A DNA stretch of 64,000 bases. It comes from Labilibaculum manganireducens (GTDB lineage Bacteria; Bacteroidota; Bacteroidia; Bacteroidales; Marinifilaceae). The notes under the pieces were generated by a model that was not told the origin of the DNA, did not search any database, and saw nothing but the letters and a program-made list of their open reading frames with translations. Position 1 is the stretch's first letter, and every line of letters starts with the position of its first letter. Location of the stretch: positions 1 to 64,000 of the forward strand of contig NZ_MVDE01000011.1 of assembly GCF_002843385.1 (NCBI RefSeq), written 5' to 3'. Below, in pieces: positions 45,281-54,699 of the stretch. The translations under genes were made by a program, and so were the position numbers.

Positions 45281-45377
45281 GTGTTTATGATTATGATTTG
45301 TTTTTTGTTGCCATATAAAACTCCCAAATTACACTCATTCTCCTGTGTGTACTTTTTATAGGGTTGTATTTTTGTTT

Positions 45378-47237
45378 TTACTTTGATTTGGCCGGCGAAA
45401 AATAAGTAGTGATTATTTTCTGTTTTTCTTCAATTATATCTCCGTTATTATTGATTCCAACGGCGAATAATTTTTGGTTGTACTCTCCTTTAATTTCGAA
45501 ATATGCGAAATCCTGAAAGGCAATTTTCTTTATTTCATTGATCATGAGGGGGGCAGGAGTGATCTTTAAATAAGTTTCCAAAGCTGATATAACTGCTTTA
45601 GGTAATTCACCAAATGTAATATCTGATTCGGATCGCATGATCTTCCCGTTGGTCAGAACTAAGAGCCGCAGTTCTTTTGACGATTCGAGTTTCAAATTAA
45701 TGTTGTAGATAATATTTGATTGGGTTATCATTTGGTCAATATTATTGACAGGAATCTGAGGATAATTAGCCGCAAGCGTATTTTTCACAGATTTTGGAAG
45801 ATCGTTGAATTTTATATTATTGGAATTTAAAATGTCATCTTCGTTATGTTCCAGGTTGATTTTTGGAATTTGAATGTTCCCAACCGTGTTTGTTCCCGAA
45901 TAATTTTCCTCATTTTCCTGAACATTTGAAAAGCTCATGTTTTGCAGGTTCTTTACAAATGAACCTTTAAAGGTAGAAAACTTGGAATCACGGACATTTA
46001 CATTATAAATCAAATTTTTACTGTGGCCGTTAAGAAGAAAAGCCCGGCCACAATTTTCGGCATTAATTTTATCGAGATGAATATTATATAACAATGGGCT
46101 GGAATCGGATAGGTTTGAACTGTTGTTAATATTGCTAAGTAAAAATGAACCGGTAATCTGATCTGCCTGAATATTTTTTAAAAATATCTCGTGGAGCTTT
46201 CCCTTTAGTCCGGCATTGGCGAAAATACGCAAAGCTGTTTCGCTTGTGTCAATTTTTAAATCAGACAGGAAAATATGATTGGCTCCGGCTTGTGTTTGAG
46301 AGCTGATAATTACTGCTGAATAAAGAACATTTTCGAAAACTGAATTTTGGATTACGATATTCTTTGAAGCACGATTGTTTGGGATTTTAACCCGCCCAGA
46401 AAGAATCTTTACTCCATCGTCAATAAATTGAAATTTTGTACTGTCAACAAGAATATTTTCACTGCTTTCCAATCCAATTCCAATCTGGTCGTATCCATGA
46501 CTGCTGATTAAGCACTTTTTAATCGTTACATGTTTGCATAAAATTGGGTGAATAACCCAAAAAGGGGCATTTTTAATGCTTACTCCCGAAATATTTATTC
46601 GGGAACATTCCAAAAAAGTAATCAAATCCGGGCGGATAGAGTGGCCATTCCCAAATTTACGGTTGATGGGTTTCACATTAGTATTTTCCAGCTTTTTCAA
46701 TAATTCCCAATCTTTTCTTTCATGAAATTTCATGCTTTTCCATACAGGATCGTTTCCCTGACCGTCGATAATACCTTTGCCGCTTATCTGTATGTCGCTT
46801 GCATCTTTTGCATAAATCATGGATGAATAGTTCATGCATGGAATGCCGTTAAACCAGTTGTAAGCTAACGGATATATTTCAGGTTTCGCTATAAATTTGA
46901 GTTCAGCACCTTCTTCCAAATACAAATTTATTTTACTTTTCAGAACAATAGGTCCGGTATAATGAATTCCAGGAGGAATTAGAATTGTACCACCACCAAG
47001 CTCATAAACATGGTCAATTGCTTTCTGGATTCTTTGAGAATCATCTTTAGATCCAAAATCGATCAGACGTAAAGTATCTGTTGGGATTTTTGCAGACTGT
47101 ATTTCATTTCTGACTGAATCGGCATATTCCCAGCCATTGGAACTTTCAGGAACCAATTCATTGGATGCATTTTCTTTTTGCCTGTTACAAGCCAGCAATG
47201 CCATAATAAGAGCAATACATGAAATAGGAAGTCGCAT
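45378..47237 (-). CDS. GH28-like beta-helix lipoprotein with two PepSY-like repeats
   Basis: 619 residues, lipobox LLAC (Cys17). Residues 55-440 form a polygalacturonase-type beta helix (FGSKDDSQRIQKAIDHVYELGGGTILIPPG). Of the GH28 catalytic elements, one Asp is kept in HGYDQIG (Asp250), the Asp pair in FIDDGVKILSGR (273-274) and an Arg in ALRIF (337), but the HG catalytic His is replaced by YSAVIISS (306-313). Residues 476-535 and 540-608 are two PepSY/BLIP-like repeats (KFNDLPKSVKNTLAANYP, ITFGELPKAVISALETYL). It is the first gene of the minus-strand pectin cluster. Altered or lost hydrolase activity is possible. Confidence 0.8.
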   Translation of the reverse strand: MRLPISCIALIMALLACNRQKENASNELVPESSNGWEYADSVRNEIQSAKIPTDTLRLIDFGSKDDSQRIQKAIDHVYELGGGTILIPPGIHYTGPIVLKSKINLYLEEGAELKFIAKPEIYPLAYNWFNGIPCMNYSSMIYAKDASDIQISGKGIIDGQGNDPVWKSMKFHERKDWELLKKLENTNVKPINRKFGNGHSIRPDLITFLECSRINISGVSIKNAPFWVIHPILCKHVTIKKCLISSHGYDQIGIGLESSENILVDSTKFQFIDDGVKILSGRVKIPNNRASKNIVIQNSVFENVLYSAVIISSQTQAGANHIFLSDLKIDTSETALRIFANAGLKGKLHEIFLKNIQADQITGSFLLSNINNSSNLSDSSPLLYNIHLDKINAENCGRAFLLNGHSKNLIYNVNVRDSKFSTFKGSFVKNLQNMSFSNVQENEENYSGTNTVGNIQIPKINLEHNEDDILNSNNIKFNDLPKSVKNTLAANYPQIPVNNIDQMITQSNIIYNINLKLESSKELRLLVLTNGKIMRSESDITFGELPKAVISALETYLKITPAPLMINEIKKIAFQDFAYFEIKGEYNQKLFAVGINNNGDIIEEKQKIITTYFSPAKSK

Positions 47238-47382
47238 AACTTTTTTTTGCTAATATAAACGAAAGTCTTATAAACAGGCTGTTATTTTCTGTCATTAACT
47301 GTTATTGACCTATTCATTTTTTGTTTTTATGTGTTATTTAAAATGATTTAGTAACTTTCGCAGGACAACCGTAATATCTACC

Positions 47383-48597
47383 ATGAGTAACAATTTCGAT
47401 GACAATTTCTGGCTGAGTAAAATTGCCGGCAGCAAGTATTTTACATCTGCGAACGATGTTCGATTGCTTCGTTATTTGGTAAGCGCAACACGCGAAGATA
47501 AAATTCTAAAAGAAACAGTTATTGCCATTGACGTTTTCGGACGTGATGCTTCATTCGATCCCGGATCGGATTCTATTGTGCGTTCCAATATTTACAATCT
47601 GCGTAAAAAGCTCAATTCTTACTATCTGGATGAAGGAAATCATGATGCTGTGCGGTTTGTAATTCCTAAGGGGAGTTATCGTGTTGTATTTGAAGTGACA
47701 GAAACAGAAAAAATTGAGCAAAAACCAGAATTGAAAGAAGTAAAACCAAATTCGATGAGTCTCAAATTCTTATTTCCGGTTTCTTTTATTCTGATGTTGA
47801 TTTTTGCATTCCTTTATTTTTCAGGCAATAGAAACTTTAACACTCAAAAAATAGAAACTGAAAATCCGGTTTGGGATTACTATTTGCAATCGGAAAACCC
47901 GCTGATGATCGTTTTGGGTGATTATTTTATGATGCAAAAAACGCGATTCCCGGATAGCAGCTTCAATTACGTTCGTAATCCGGAAATAAACAGCCAAAAC
48001 GACTTTATGGCCTATCTGGATAAAAATCCGGAGCAAAAAGCCAGTATGAAAAAATTGGGGCAAAGTTATTTTGGTGAAGAAATCCCCAACTGTTTTTTTC
48101 AGTTGGTACAAATTTTTCAAAAAGCGCACAAACCATTCAGTATGAAATATGCTTCGGAATTATCATTAAGTGATGTTCGGATGAATGACCTGATTTTTGT
48201 AGGCGATTTTGGCACTTTGGGAGTACTTAATCCTTTTTTCGCAAAAACAGGGTTTCATTATTCCAACTTACCCCCGGCAATTTTTATTTTAAATGAACAA
48301 CAAGATACCACAGAGTATATTTCTCTAAACAATCCTGATCGATCGGTATTCCAGAATGATTACGCAATAGTCTCCAATATTTCGGCTTACGACGGAAAAA
48401 AAATCATGTTTTTTGTTTCTTTTCTGCCATTTGGCAAATCGGAAGCATTGTATAAGTTGAGCGAAACATCATTTTTGACTGAACTGACAGATAGTGTTGC
48501 TTCTTTTCCAGATGACTGGAATCTGATAATGAAAATTTCAGGTTTGCAATCTACCGGATTCTACTATGAAATTATAAAGTTTGGCAGTATTGAATAA
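47383..48597 (+). CDS. membrane-anchored winged-helix regulator, divergent from the pectin locus
   Basis: 404 residues. The N-terminal domain (about 20-104: VRLLRYLVSATREDKILKETVIAIDVFGRDASFDPGSD then SIVRSNIYNLRKKLNSYY ... RFVIPKGSYRVVF) is the OmpR-like winged helix found in some one-component regulators. A single membrane helix (127-147) and a 255-residue extracytoplasmic domain of unknown family follow. The layout (cytoplasmic DNA-binding head, one helix, outer sensor) is CadC/ToxR-like. It starts 145 bp from the first pectin gene on the opposite strand and probably senses a pectin breakdown product or envelope signal to control it. Confidence 0.8.
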   Translation: MSNNFDDNFWLSKIAGSKYFTSANDVRLLRYLVSATREDKILKETVIAIDVFGRDASFDPGSDSIVRSNIYNLRKKLNSYYLDEGNHDAVRFVIPKGSYRVVFEVTETEKIEQKPELKEVKPNSMSLKFLFPVSFILMLIFAFLYFSGNRNFNTQKIETENPVWDYYLQSENPLMIVLGDYFMMQKTRFPDSSFNYVRNPEINSQNDFMAYLDKNPEQKASMKKLGQSYFGEEIPNCFFQLVQIFQKAHKPFSMKYASELSLSDVRMNDLIFVGDFGTLGVLNPFFAKTGFHYSNLPPAIFILNEQQDTTEYISLNNPDRSVFQNDYAIVSNISAYDGKKIMFFVSFLPFGKSEALYKLSETSFLTELTDSVASFPDDWNLIMKISGLQSTGFYYEIIKFGSIE

Positions 48598-48650
48598 GCT
48601 GCGGTTAAGGATGATGACAGGCTGACTTCAAAAGTGAATTAACCACAAAA

Positions 48651-48691
48651 AAACAGCAGTATGCCAGCTTTAAGCCAATATACTGCTGTTT
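48651..48691 (+). terminator. terminator of the regulator gene
   Basis: AAACAGCAGTAT and its perfect complement around a 17-nt loop, beginning 53 bases past the stop. Confidence 0.8.
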
Positions 48692-48723
48692 AATTGATAT
48701 GCTAAATCAAATATAAAATAAGA

Positions 48724-48788
48724 TTTGACCGGATTGCTAAATTGAAGAACTAACTTCAAAATCATCCTACCGATGCAATCCGGTCAAA
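48724..48788 (-). terminator. nested hairpin after the second efflux operon
   Basis: A perfect 14-bp outer inverted repeat (TTTGACCGGATTGC and complement) encloses a 6-bp inner hairpin (TTGAAG / CTTCAA, 48742-48759). It ends 19 bases from the outer-membrane protein stop. An unusually elaborate 3' structure for a terminator; it lacks a long U-tract. Confidence 0.7.
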
Positions 48789-48807
48789 ATCAACCCACTA
48801 TTAAATC

Positions 48808-50223
48808 TTACTTACGATTCCATCCACCACCTAACGAAAGGTATAATTTAACGATGGAATTTAATTGTTGGAATTTTGTATCGATGGTATTAATCTCGGA
48901 AGAAAGGGCATTGCTGCGAGCTGTCAACACTTCAATATAAGTCGTGTTTTGGTAGCCGTTGTTCAGCAATTCTTCAGAATATTCAACAGCCTTTTTTAAA
49001 GCTTCCAATTCCATTTTCTGGATTTCGTATTTCTTTTGTTCAGACTGATAGCTGTACAATGCATCAGATACTTCTTTTCCGGCATTTAGTATCGATTTTT
49101 GAAAATTGTAACGTGCTTCGGCTTGTTGTGCTTTGGCTGCTTCATATCGGGTTCTGATGTTTCGTTTGTTAAAAAGTGGTTGGGTCAGATTCCCAATCGC
49201 ATTGCTAAATAAAGAGGACGTACTGAACCAATCATCGAAATTGATACTTTCCAAACCTGCACTTGCACTAATACTCAAACTAGGGTAGAAATTGCTGCGG
49301 GCAACATTGGTCAGCTCAAAAGCATTCATCAAGCCATATTCAGCAACCATCACATCTGGTCGGTTTCTTAAAAGCTGTGCAGGAAAACCAGTTTGCAATT
49401 CAGCCGTAATCTTTTGATCGTCGAGTTTTCCACGAACAATAGTTCCTGCATTTTGTCCCAGCAAAAGAGAAATAGTGTTCTCTAATAGATTCACATTTTC
49501 TTCTAAATTTAAAAGAAGAATTTGAGTGCTGTACAACTGTGCCTCAGTTTGTTTCACAGCAGCTTGGGTAACTTGTCCGGCTTCTTTCAGGCTTTTCATT
49601 GTTGCCAAACTCTCAGTTCTGTTTGTTACTGTTTGTTTTGCAACATCAACCTGAGCATCTAAGGCAATTAACTGAAAATAAGCAGATGCCAAATTGCCAA
49701 CTAAAGAACTTTCTACAGCTCTTCGCGAAGCTTCGCTTTGCAAATAACCTGCTTGACTTGCTCTTTTGTTGCTTCTGATTTTTCCCCAGATATCGGCTTC
49801 CCATGAAATTGTACCTGTTAACTGGTAATTTTCGTATTCGGCACCATTTCCGCCTGCCGCAATTCCAGTCAGGCTGTTGTCTGATGCTTCATAATGCCCC
49901 CCATTAGCACTCATGCTAAGACTAGGCAGATAACCCATTTTTCCTTGTTTGTAATAGGCTTCGGCAGCATTTACACGCTCAATTGCCATCAAGTAATCCA
50001 AATTGTTATCCAAAGCTTTATTAATTAAACTTTGCAGGTTCGCATCGGTAAACAATTCTTCCCAAGGCATGCTGGCAAGAGTCGCTGAATCAGTAGTTGA
50101 AACGTTGCGGTACTGATCTGAATTCTCTAGCTCCGGTTGCTGATATTTTTTGGCAACAAAACAGGATTGCAGACTGAATGCCGTTACAACCAGACTAAGT
50201 ATTATATATCTTTTCTTCATCAT
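48808..50223 (-). CDS. outer-membrane efflux lipoprotein (NodT/OprM type)
   Basis: 471 residues from the ATG at 50223, 13 bases after the permease stop; the open frame to 50259 overlaps the permease and is not used. Lipobox LQSC (Cys20 of this frame). Long helical hairpins with OEP repeats and the ending IVKLYLSLGGGWNRK typical of NodT-family channels. Third gene of the adaptor-permease-channel operon. Confidence 0.92.
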   Translation of the reverse strand: MMKKRYIILSLVVTAFSLQSCFVAKKYQQPELENSDQYRNVSTTDSATLASMPWEELFTDANLQSLINKALDNNLDYLMAIERVNAAEAYYKQGKMGYLPSLSMSANGGHYEASDNSLTGIAAGGNGAEYENYQLTGTISWEADIWGKIRSNKRASQAGYLQSEASRRAVESSLVGNLASAYFQLIALDAQVDVAKQTVTNRTESLATMKSLKEAGQVTQAAVKQTEAQLYSTQILLLNLEENVNLLENTISLLLGQNAGTIVRGKLDDQKITAELQTGFPAQLLRNRPDVMVAEYGLMNAFELTNVARSNFYPSLSISASAGLESINFDDWFSTSSLFSNAIGNLTQPLFNKRNIRTRYEAAKAQQAEARYNFQKSILNAGKEVSDALYSYQSEQKKYEIQKMELEALKKAVEYSEELLNNGYQNTTYIEVLTARSNALSSEINTIDTKFQQLNSIVKLYLSLGGGWNRK

Positions 50224-50236
50224 TTCTTTCTCTATA

Positions 50237-53200
50237 TTATTCTGCAGTTTCCAATTCACTGTCTTCCGGTTTTGGCGCTCCTGTAATTTTTTCCTGAATT
50301 GTCTGGAAAATCACGAAGAAGGCAGGAATTACAAACACACCAAACAGGGTTCCAATTAACATTCCGCCAACAGCACCTGTACCTATTGAGCGGTTCCCAA
50401 CTGCACCGGCTCCATTTGCGAGCATCAATGGTACAATTCCCAGAATAAATGCGAACGAAGTCATTAAAATAGGACGTAAACGTGCTTTTGCTCCCTCAAC
50501 GGCTGCCTGCATCAATTCCATTCCCTGACGTCGACGCTGTAAGGCAAATTCCACAATCAGGATGGCATTTTTTGCCAGCAAACCAATTAACATGATCAAG
50601 GCCACCTGGAAATAAATGTTGTTTTCTAATCCAATCATCTTCACAAAAAAGATGGCTCCAAATATCCCGATAGGAAGTGATAGAATAATGGAGAAGGGTA
50701 ATATGTAACTTTCATACTGCGCTGCAAGTAAGAAATACACGAATATCAAACTCAGTGCAAAAACTAAAATAGCTTGATTTCCTGCTTTTTGTTCCTCACG
50801 TGTCATTCCAGAGAATTCATACCCGTAGGTTGATGGTAATGTTTCTGCTGCAACTTCCTGAATAGCTTTAATGGCATCCCCGGTACTGTAACCAGGATTC
50901 ACATTGCCGTTAATGGTTGCTGAATTGAAAAGGTTGAAACGGTTAACAACATCAGGACCATTTACTTTTTTCATGTTTACAAACTGACTTACCGAAACCA
51001 ATTCACCTTGAGCATTTTTAACAAACACATTATTCATCGATTCAAGGGTTTCACGATCTTCGGGAGCAGCCTGAATCATCACACGGTACTGTTTTCCGAA
51101 CCGGTTAAAGTCGGCAGCATACCAACTTCCATAATATCCCTGAAGGGTTGAAAACAATGAATTTACTGAAATGCCAGCTTCTTTTACTTTCTCTACATTT
51201 ATTTCCATCTCATATTGAGGGAATCCTGTATTAAAAGAAGTTCTCGCATATTTAATTTCCGGTCGTTGGTTTAATGCACCCAGAAATAGACCACTTTTGG
51301 CCATCAAATCGTCAAATTCTCCATTCGACTTATCCTGCAAACGCATTTCAAAACCATCAGAATTACCAAAACCACGAACAGTTGGAGGTGCAAAGAAAAG
51401 AATTTGAGCTTCGTTTATTCCAGCTGTCATTCCAAATAATTGCCCAACTATTGCATCTACTTTTTGATTGTCCTGTTTTCGTTCTTTCCAGTTTTTCAAT
51501 TTAATTACAGCGAAAGCTTTTGAGCCACCTCTGGAGCCACTTAACATACTAAAGCCAACTACAAACATTTTTTCCTGAACAACATCAATACGATTGATAA
51601 TTGCTTCTACTTTGGAAACAACTTCACCTGTTCTATCCAAAGTACTTCCGGCAGGTAATGAGATGTCACAGAAAATAACTCCTTGGTCTTCGTTTGGTAT
51701 AAATCCTGTTGCAGTAGTTTTGAAAAACCATCCAGCCAAAGAGATGAAAACGACTAATATTACACCAGTTAACCATTTTCTCTGAATTAAATAGCGAACC
51801 GAGTTAGCGTATCGATTAGTCATTACATCGAATCCTGTATTGAATGAAGTGTAAAATCTTTTTAGTAAATTTTGCTTATGCTCTTCACTTGGTTTATGTG
51901 GCTTAAGTAAAAGAGCACACAATGCAGGACTTAAGGTTAATGCATTGATTGCTGATATTACAATAGCAACTGCAAGTGTGATTGCAAACTGTTGGTAGAA
52001 AGCTCCTGTTGAACCTTTTAAAAAGGATACCGGAATAAACACTGCCGACATAACCAAAGTAATGGAAATAATTGCGCCGGTAATCTCGCTCATGGCCGAT
52101 ATAGTAGCTTTCTTAGCACTCTTCGCACCGTGATCAAGCTTGGCGTGAACCGCCTCAACCACAACAATGGCATCATCAACAACAATACCAATTGCGAGCA
52201 CTAAAGCAAACAGTGTCAGCATATTAATAGAGAAGCCAAAGAGGTTCAGAAAGAAGAATGTTCCAACAATTGCCACTGGAACTGCTATTGCAGGAATCAA
52301 GGTTGATCTAAAATCCTGAAGGAAAAGAAAAACCACTAAAAATACCAAAAGGAATGCTTCAATTAAGGTAGAGATTACTTTACTGATTGATGCATCTAAG
52401 AATTCATTGGTATTGAATGGAATCACATAGTCAACTCCTTTAGGAAAATTCTTTTTAGCAGATTGCAGTGTGCGTTCTACTTCTTTAATAATTTCCTGTG
52501 CATTCGAACCTGAAGTTTGATATACCGCAACTGCTACCGATGGATGACCATTGGTAATATTATTGGTAGCATAACTAAAGGCACCCAACTCAACTTTTGC
52601 AACATCTTTCAGGCGAAGGAAATCACTGTTACCTTCCGAACGAAGAATAATATTATCGTATTCTTCTTTTGTAGAAAGTTTTCCTTTGTAGCGAATAACA
52701 TATTCGAATGACTGAGATGAATTCTCTCCAAATTTACCAGGAGAAGCTTCCAAATTCTGCTCATTCAAGGCGCTGACTACATCCTGAGGAGTAAGACCAT
52801 AAGCGGCCATTTTTTCAGGTTTCAACCAAATTCTCATCGAATAATCACGTGAGCCAAAAACGCTGGCATCACCTACACCATTAACCCTTTTGATCATTGG
52901 GATTAGGTTGATACGAGCATAATTCTCAATAAATGTTGCATCTAAATCTTCGTTTTCGGTAAAAACGGAAAAGAACATCAAAACACTATTCTGAACTTTT
53001 TTTGTGGTTACTCCAGTTTGAATTACCTGTTGCGGCAATTTGCTGTTTACTGTTGCTACTTTATTTTGAACATTAACTGCTGCAATATCAGCATTGGTTC
53101 CTAATTCAAAGTAAACACTTATGGTTGCACTTCCATCGTTACTGGCAGTAGATGACATGTAGGTCATGTTTTCTACACCATTAACGGCTTCTTCTATGGG

Positions 53201-53389
53201 AACAACAACACTTTTCAGCAGAGTTTCTGCATTGGCACCAGGGTAAGTAGCAGAAATCTGCACGGTTGGAGGTGCAATATCAGGGAATTGCTCTCTTGGT
53301 AAAGTAGAGAGCCCTAAAACTCCCAAAATTACAATGAGTATAGATATTACAGTCGACAATACCGGCCGTTCAATAAATTTTCTTAACAT
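50237..53389 (-). CDS. RND efflux permease, HAE1 (AcrB) type
   Basis: 1050 residues. Full AcrB-like plan: FIERPVLSTVISILIVILGVLGLSTLPREQFP at the N-terminus, the porter domain with PGANAETLLKSVVVPIEEAVNG, helix 4 with the essential Asp pair in AIGIVVDDAIVVVEAV, and the late GLLAKNAILIVEFA helix. A hydrophobic drug or detergent pump of the inner membrane. Downstream of its adaptor by 37 bp and upstream of its channel gene. Confidence 0.95.
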   Translation of the reverse strand: MLRKFIERPVLSTVISILIVILGVLGLSTLPREQFPDIAPPTVQISATYPGANAETLLKSVVVPIEEAVNGVENMTYMSSTASNDGSATISVYFELGTNADIAAVNVQNKVATVNSKLPQQVIQTGVTTKKVQNSVLMFFSVFTENEDLDATFIENYARINLIPMIKRVNGVGDASVFGSRDYSMRIWLKPEKMAAYGLTPQDVVSALNEQNLEASPGKFGENSSQSFEYVIRYKGKLSTKEEYDNIILRSEGNSDFLRLKDVAKVELGAFSYATNNITNGHPSVAVAVYQTSGSNAQEIIKEVERTLQSAKKNFPKGVDYVIPFNTNEFLDASISKVISTLIEAFLLVFLVVFLFLQDFRSTLIPAIAVPVAIVGTFFFLNLFGFSINMLTLFALVLAIGIVVDDAIVVVEAVHAKLDHGAKSAKKATISAMSEITGAIISITLVMSAVFIPVSFLKGSTGAFYQQFAITLAVAIVISAINALTLSPALCALLLKPHKPSEEHKQNLLKRFYTSFNTGFDVMTNRYANSVRYLIQRKWLTGVILVVFISLAGWFFKTTATGFIPNEDQGVIFCDISLPAGSTLDRTGEVVSKVEAIINRIDVVQEKMFVVGFSMLSGSRGGSKAFAVIKLKNWKERKQDNQKVDAIVGQLFGMTAGINEAQILFFAPPTVRGFGNSDGFEMRLQDKSNGEFDDLMAKSGLFLGALNQRPEIKYARTSFNTGFPQYEMEINVEKVKEAGISVNSLFSTLQGYYGSWYAADFNRFGKQYRVMIQAAPEDRETLESMNNVFVKNAQGELVSVSQFVNMKKVNGPDVVNRFNLFNSATINGNVNPGYSTGDAIKAIQEVAAETLPSTYGYEFSGMTREEQKAGNQAILVFALSLIFVYFLLAAQYESYILPFSIILSLPIGIFGAIFFVKMIGLENNIYFQVALIMLIGLLAKNAILIVEFALQRRRQGMELMQAAVEGAKARLRPILMTSFAFILGIVPLMLANGAGAVGNRSIGTGAVGGMLIGTLFGVFVIPAFFVIFQTIQEKITGAPKPEDSELETAE

Positions 53390-53426
53390 GAAATGTGATT
53401 TTTATTTACAGTTTAAAAACCTGATA

Positions 53427-54584
53427 TTATTTTTTGGAAAATGCTCTGTTGTCTGGTTGAGTTGAAGAGCCGGTTTGTGGAAGTATTTGCATTCCTTCTC
53501 TAAGTTTGATTAATCCCTCGGCAACAAATACTTGTCCTTCAGTAAGTCCTTCTTCAATGATAAAATCATTCCCGAGAGTTTCTGAAACAAATACTTCTTT
53601 AGACTCTATTTTGTTTTCATTACCAAGAAGATAAACAAAATGTTTTCCCTGCAATTCGAAGGTTGATTTTTGCGGTAAAATAATTGCCTGATCTATGTTA
53701 GATGGCAGTTTTATTTTTCCACTAATACCACTTCGTAATAAATTGTCTGGATTTGAGAAAATTGCACGATAGCTAACACTTCCTGTTCTTGGGTTTACCA
53801 TTCCGTTAATGGTCTCAATTTTCCCTTTTTGATTGTAAATTGATCCATCAGCAAGGATTAACTCAACTTCAGGTAATGCCTTAATCATATCTTTAACACT
53901 ATTGCCATTCAATTGTCGGTTGAATTGTAATAATTGTTTCTCGTTTAATGAGAAGTAAGCATATACATTACTAATATTGGACACTGTAGTAAGTGGTTGA
54001 GATTCTGTACGACCAACTAAGCTTCCAATTCTATAAGGTATACTTCCAACAATTCCGTCAACCGGACTCTTGATAATAGTATAGTCTAAATTTTCTTTGG
54101 CATTCATATAATCTGCTCTTGCAGCTATCAACTGAGCTTTTGCAGCATTCAAATTGCTTTCAGATGTTTCTAATTGTACCGCGCTAATGATATTTTTCTC
54201 TACCAAAGGTTTTATTTTATTCACATCAACTTGTGCTGATACCACCTGAGCTTTTGCTACTTCAACATTTGCTTCGGCGGCTTTAACTTGCTGATTTAAA
54301 GTTTTGGCAGATAATTTAAACAGAATCTGTCCTTCTTTAACCTGGCTGCCTTCATCAATATAAATTTTTTCAATAAAACCATCCACTTTAGGACGAATTT
54401 CTATGTTTTGTTCTCCTTCTATATTTGCAGCATATTCTGTGTAAATAGTAATGTTTTCCTTTTTCACTGATTGTACAGGGAATGGCATTGGCCCACGAGC
54501 CATTTGTGGTTGTGATGAATCCTTACAAGATGATAAACCAAGTAGGATAATGGCCATACTTGCTAAGATGTAATTTCTTTTCAT
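53427..54584 (-). CDS. RND efflux periplasmic adaptor lipoprotein
   Basis: 385 residues, lipobox LLGLSSC (Cys20). Lipoyl halves (EIRPKVDGFIEKIYIDEGSQVKEGQILFKL; TIIKSPVDGIVGSIPYRIGSLVG) flank a coiled-coil hairpin (about 95-165). AcrA/MexA type. First gene of the operon; its leader carries operator-like half-sites matching those before the adjacent repressor gene. Confidence 0.93.
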   Translation of the reverse strand: MKRNYILASMAIILLGLSSCKDSSQPQMARGPMPFPVQSVKKENITIYTEYAANIEGEQNIEIRPKVDGFIEKIYIDEGSQVKEGQILFKLSAKTLNQQVKAAEANVEVAKAQVVSAQVDVNKIKPLVEKNIISAVQLETSESNLNAAKAQLIAARADYMNAKENLDYTIIKSPVDGIVGSIPYRIGSLVGRTESQPLTTVSNISNVYAYFSLNEKQLLQFNRQLNGNSVKDMIKALPEVELILADGSIYNQKGKIETINGMVNPRTGSVSYRAIFSNPDNLLRSGISGKIKLPSNIDQAIILPQKSTFELQGKHFVYLLGNENKIESKEVFVSETLGNDFIIEEGLTEGQVFVAEGLIKLREGMQILPQTGSSTQPDNRAFSKK

Positions 54585-54614
54585 GATTTGAATAAATGTA
54601 TAAATTGTTTTTAA

Positions 54615-54647
54615 TTAGTTCCTTTAGTTCTATATATAGCGAACTTG
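54615..54647 (-). promoter_or_regulatory. candidate repressor site before the efflux operon
   Basis: TTAGTTC (54624-54630), ten bases, then GAACTTG (54641-54647): the same 7-10-7 layout as the perfect site at 55221-55244. An extra TTAGTTC half-site lies at 54615-54621. Confidence 0.65.
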
Positions 54648-54699
54648 TTGATTGTGCAAGTCCAAATTTGTTTAGGTGTTGGTGTTATTTACCTCATAT

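Noticed and set aside
47352-47359. TAACTTTC as promoter of the membrane regulator
   Set aside because: One base off TAnnTTTG and the nearest upstream TTG is 28 bases away; too weak to list.
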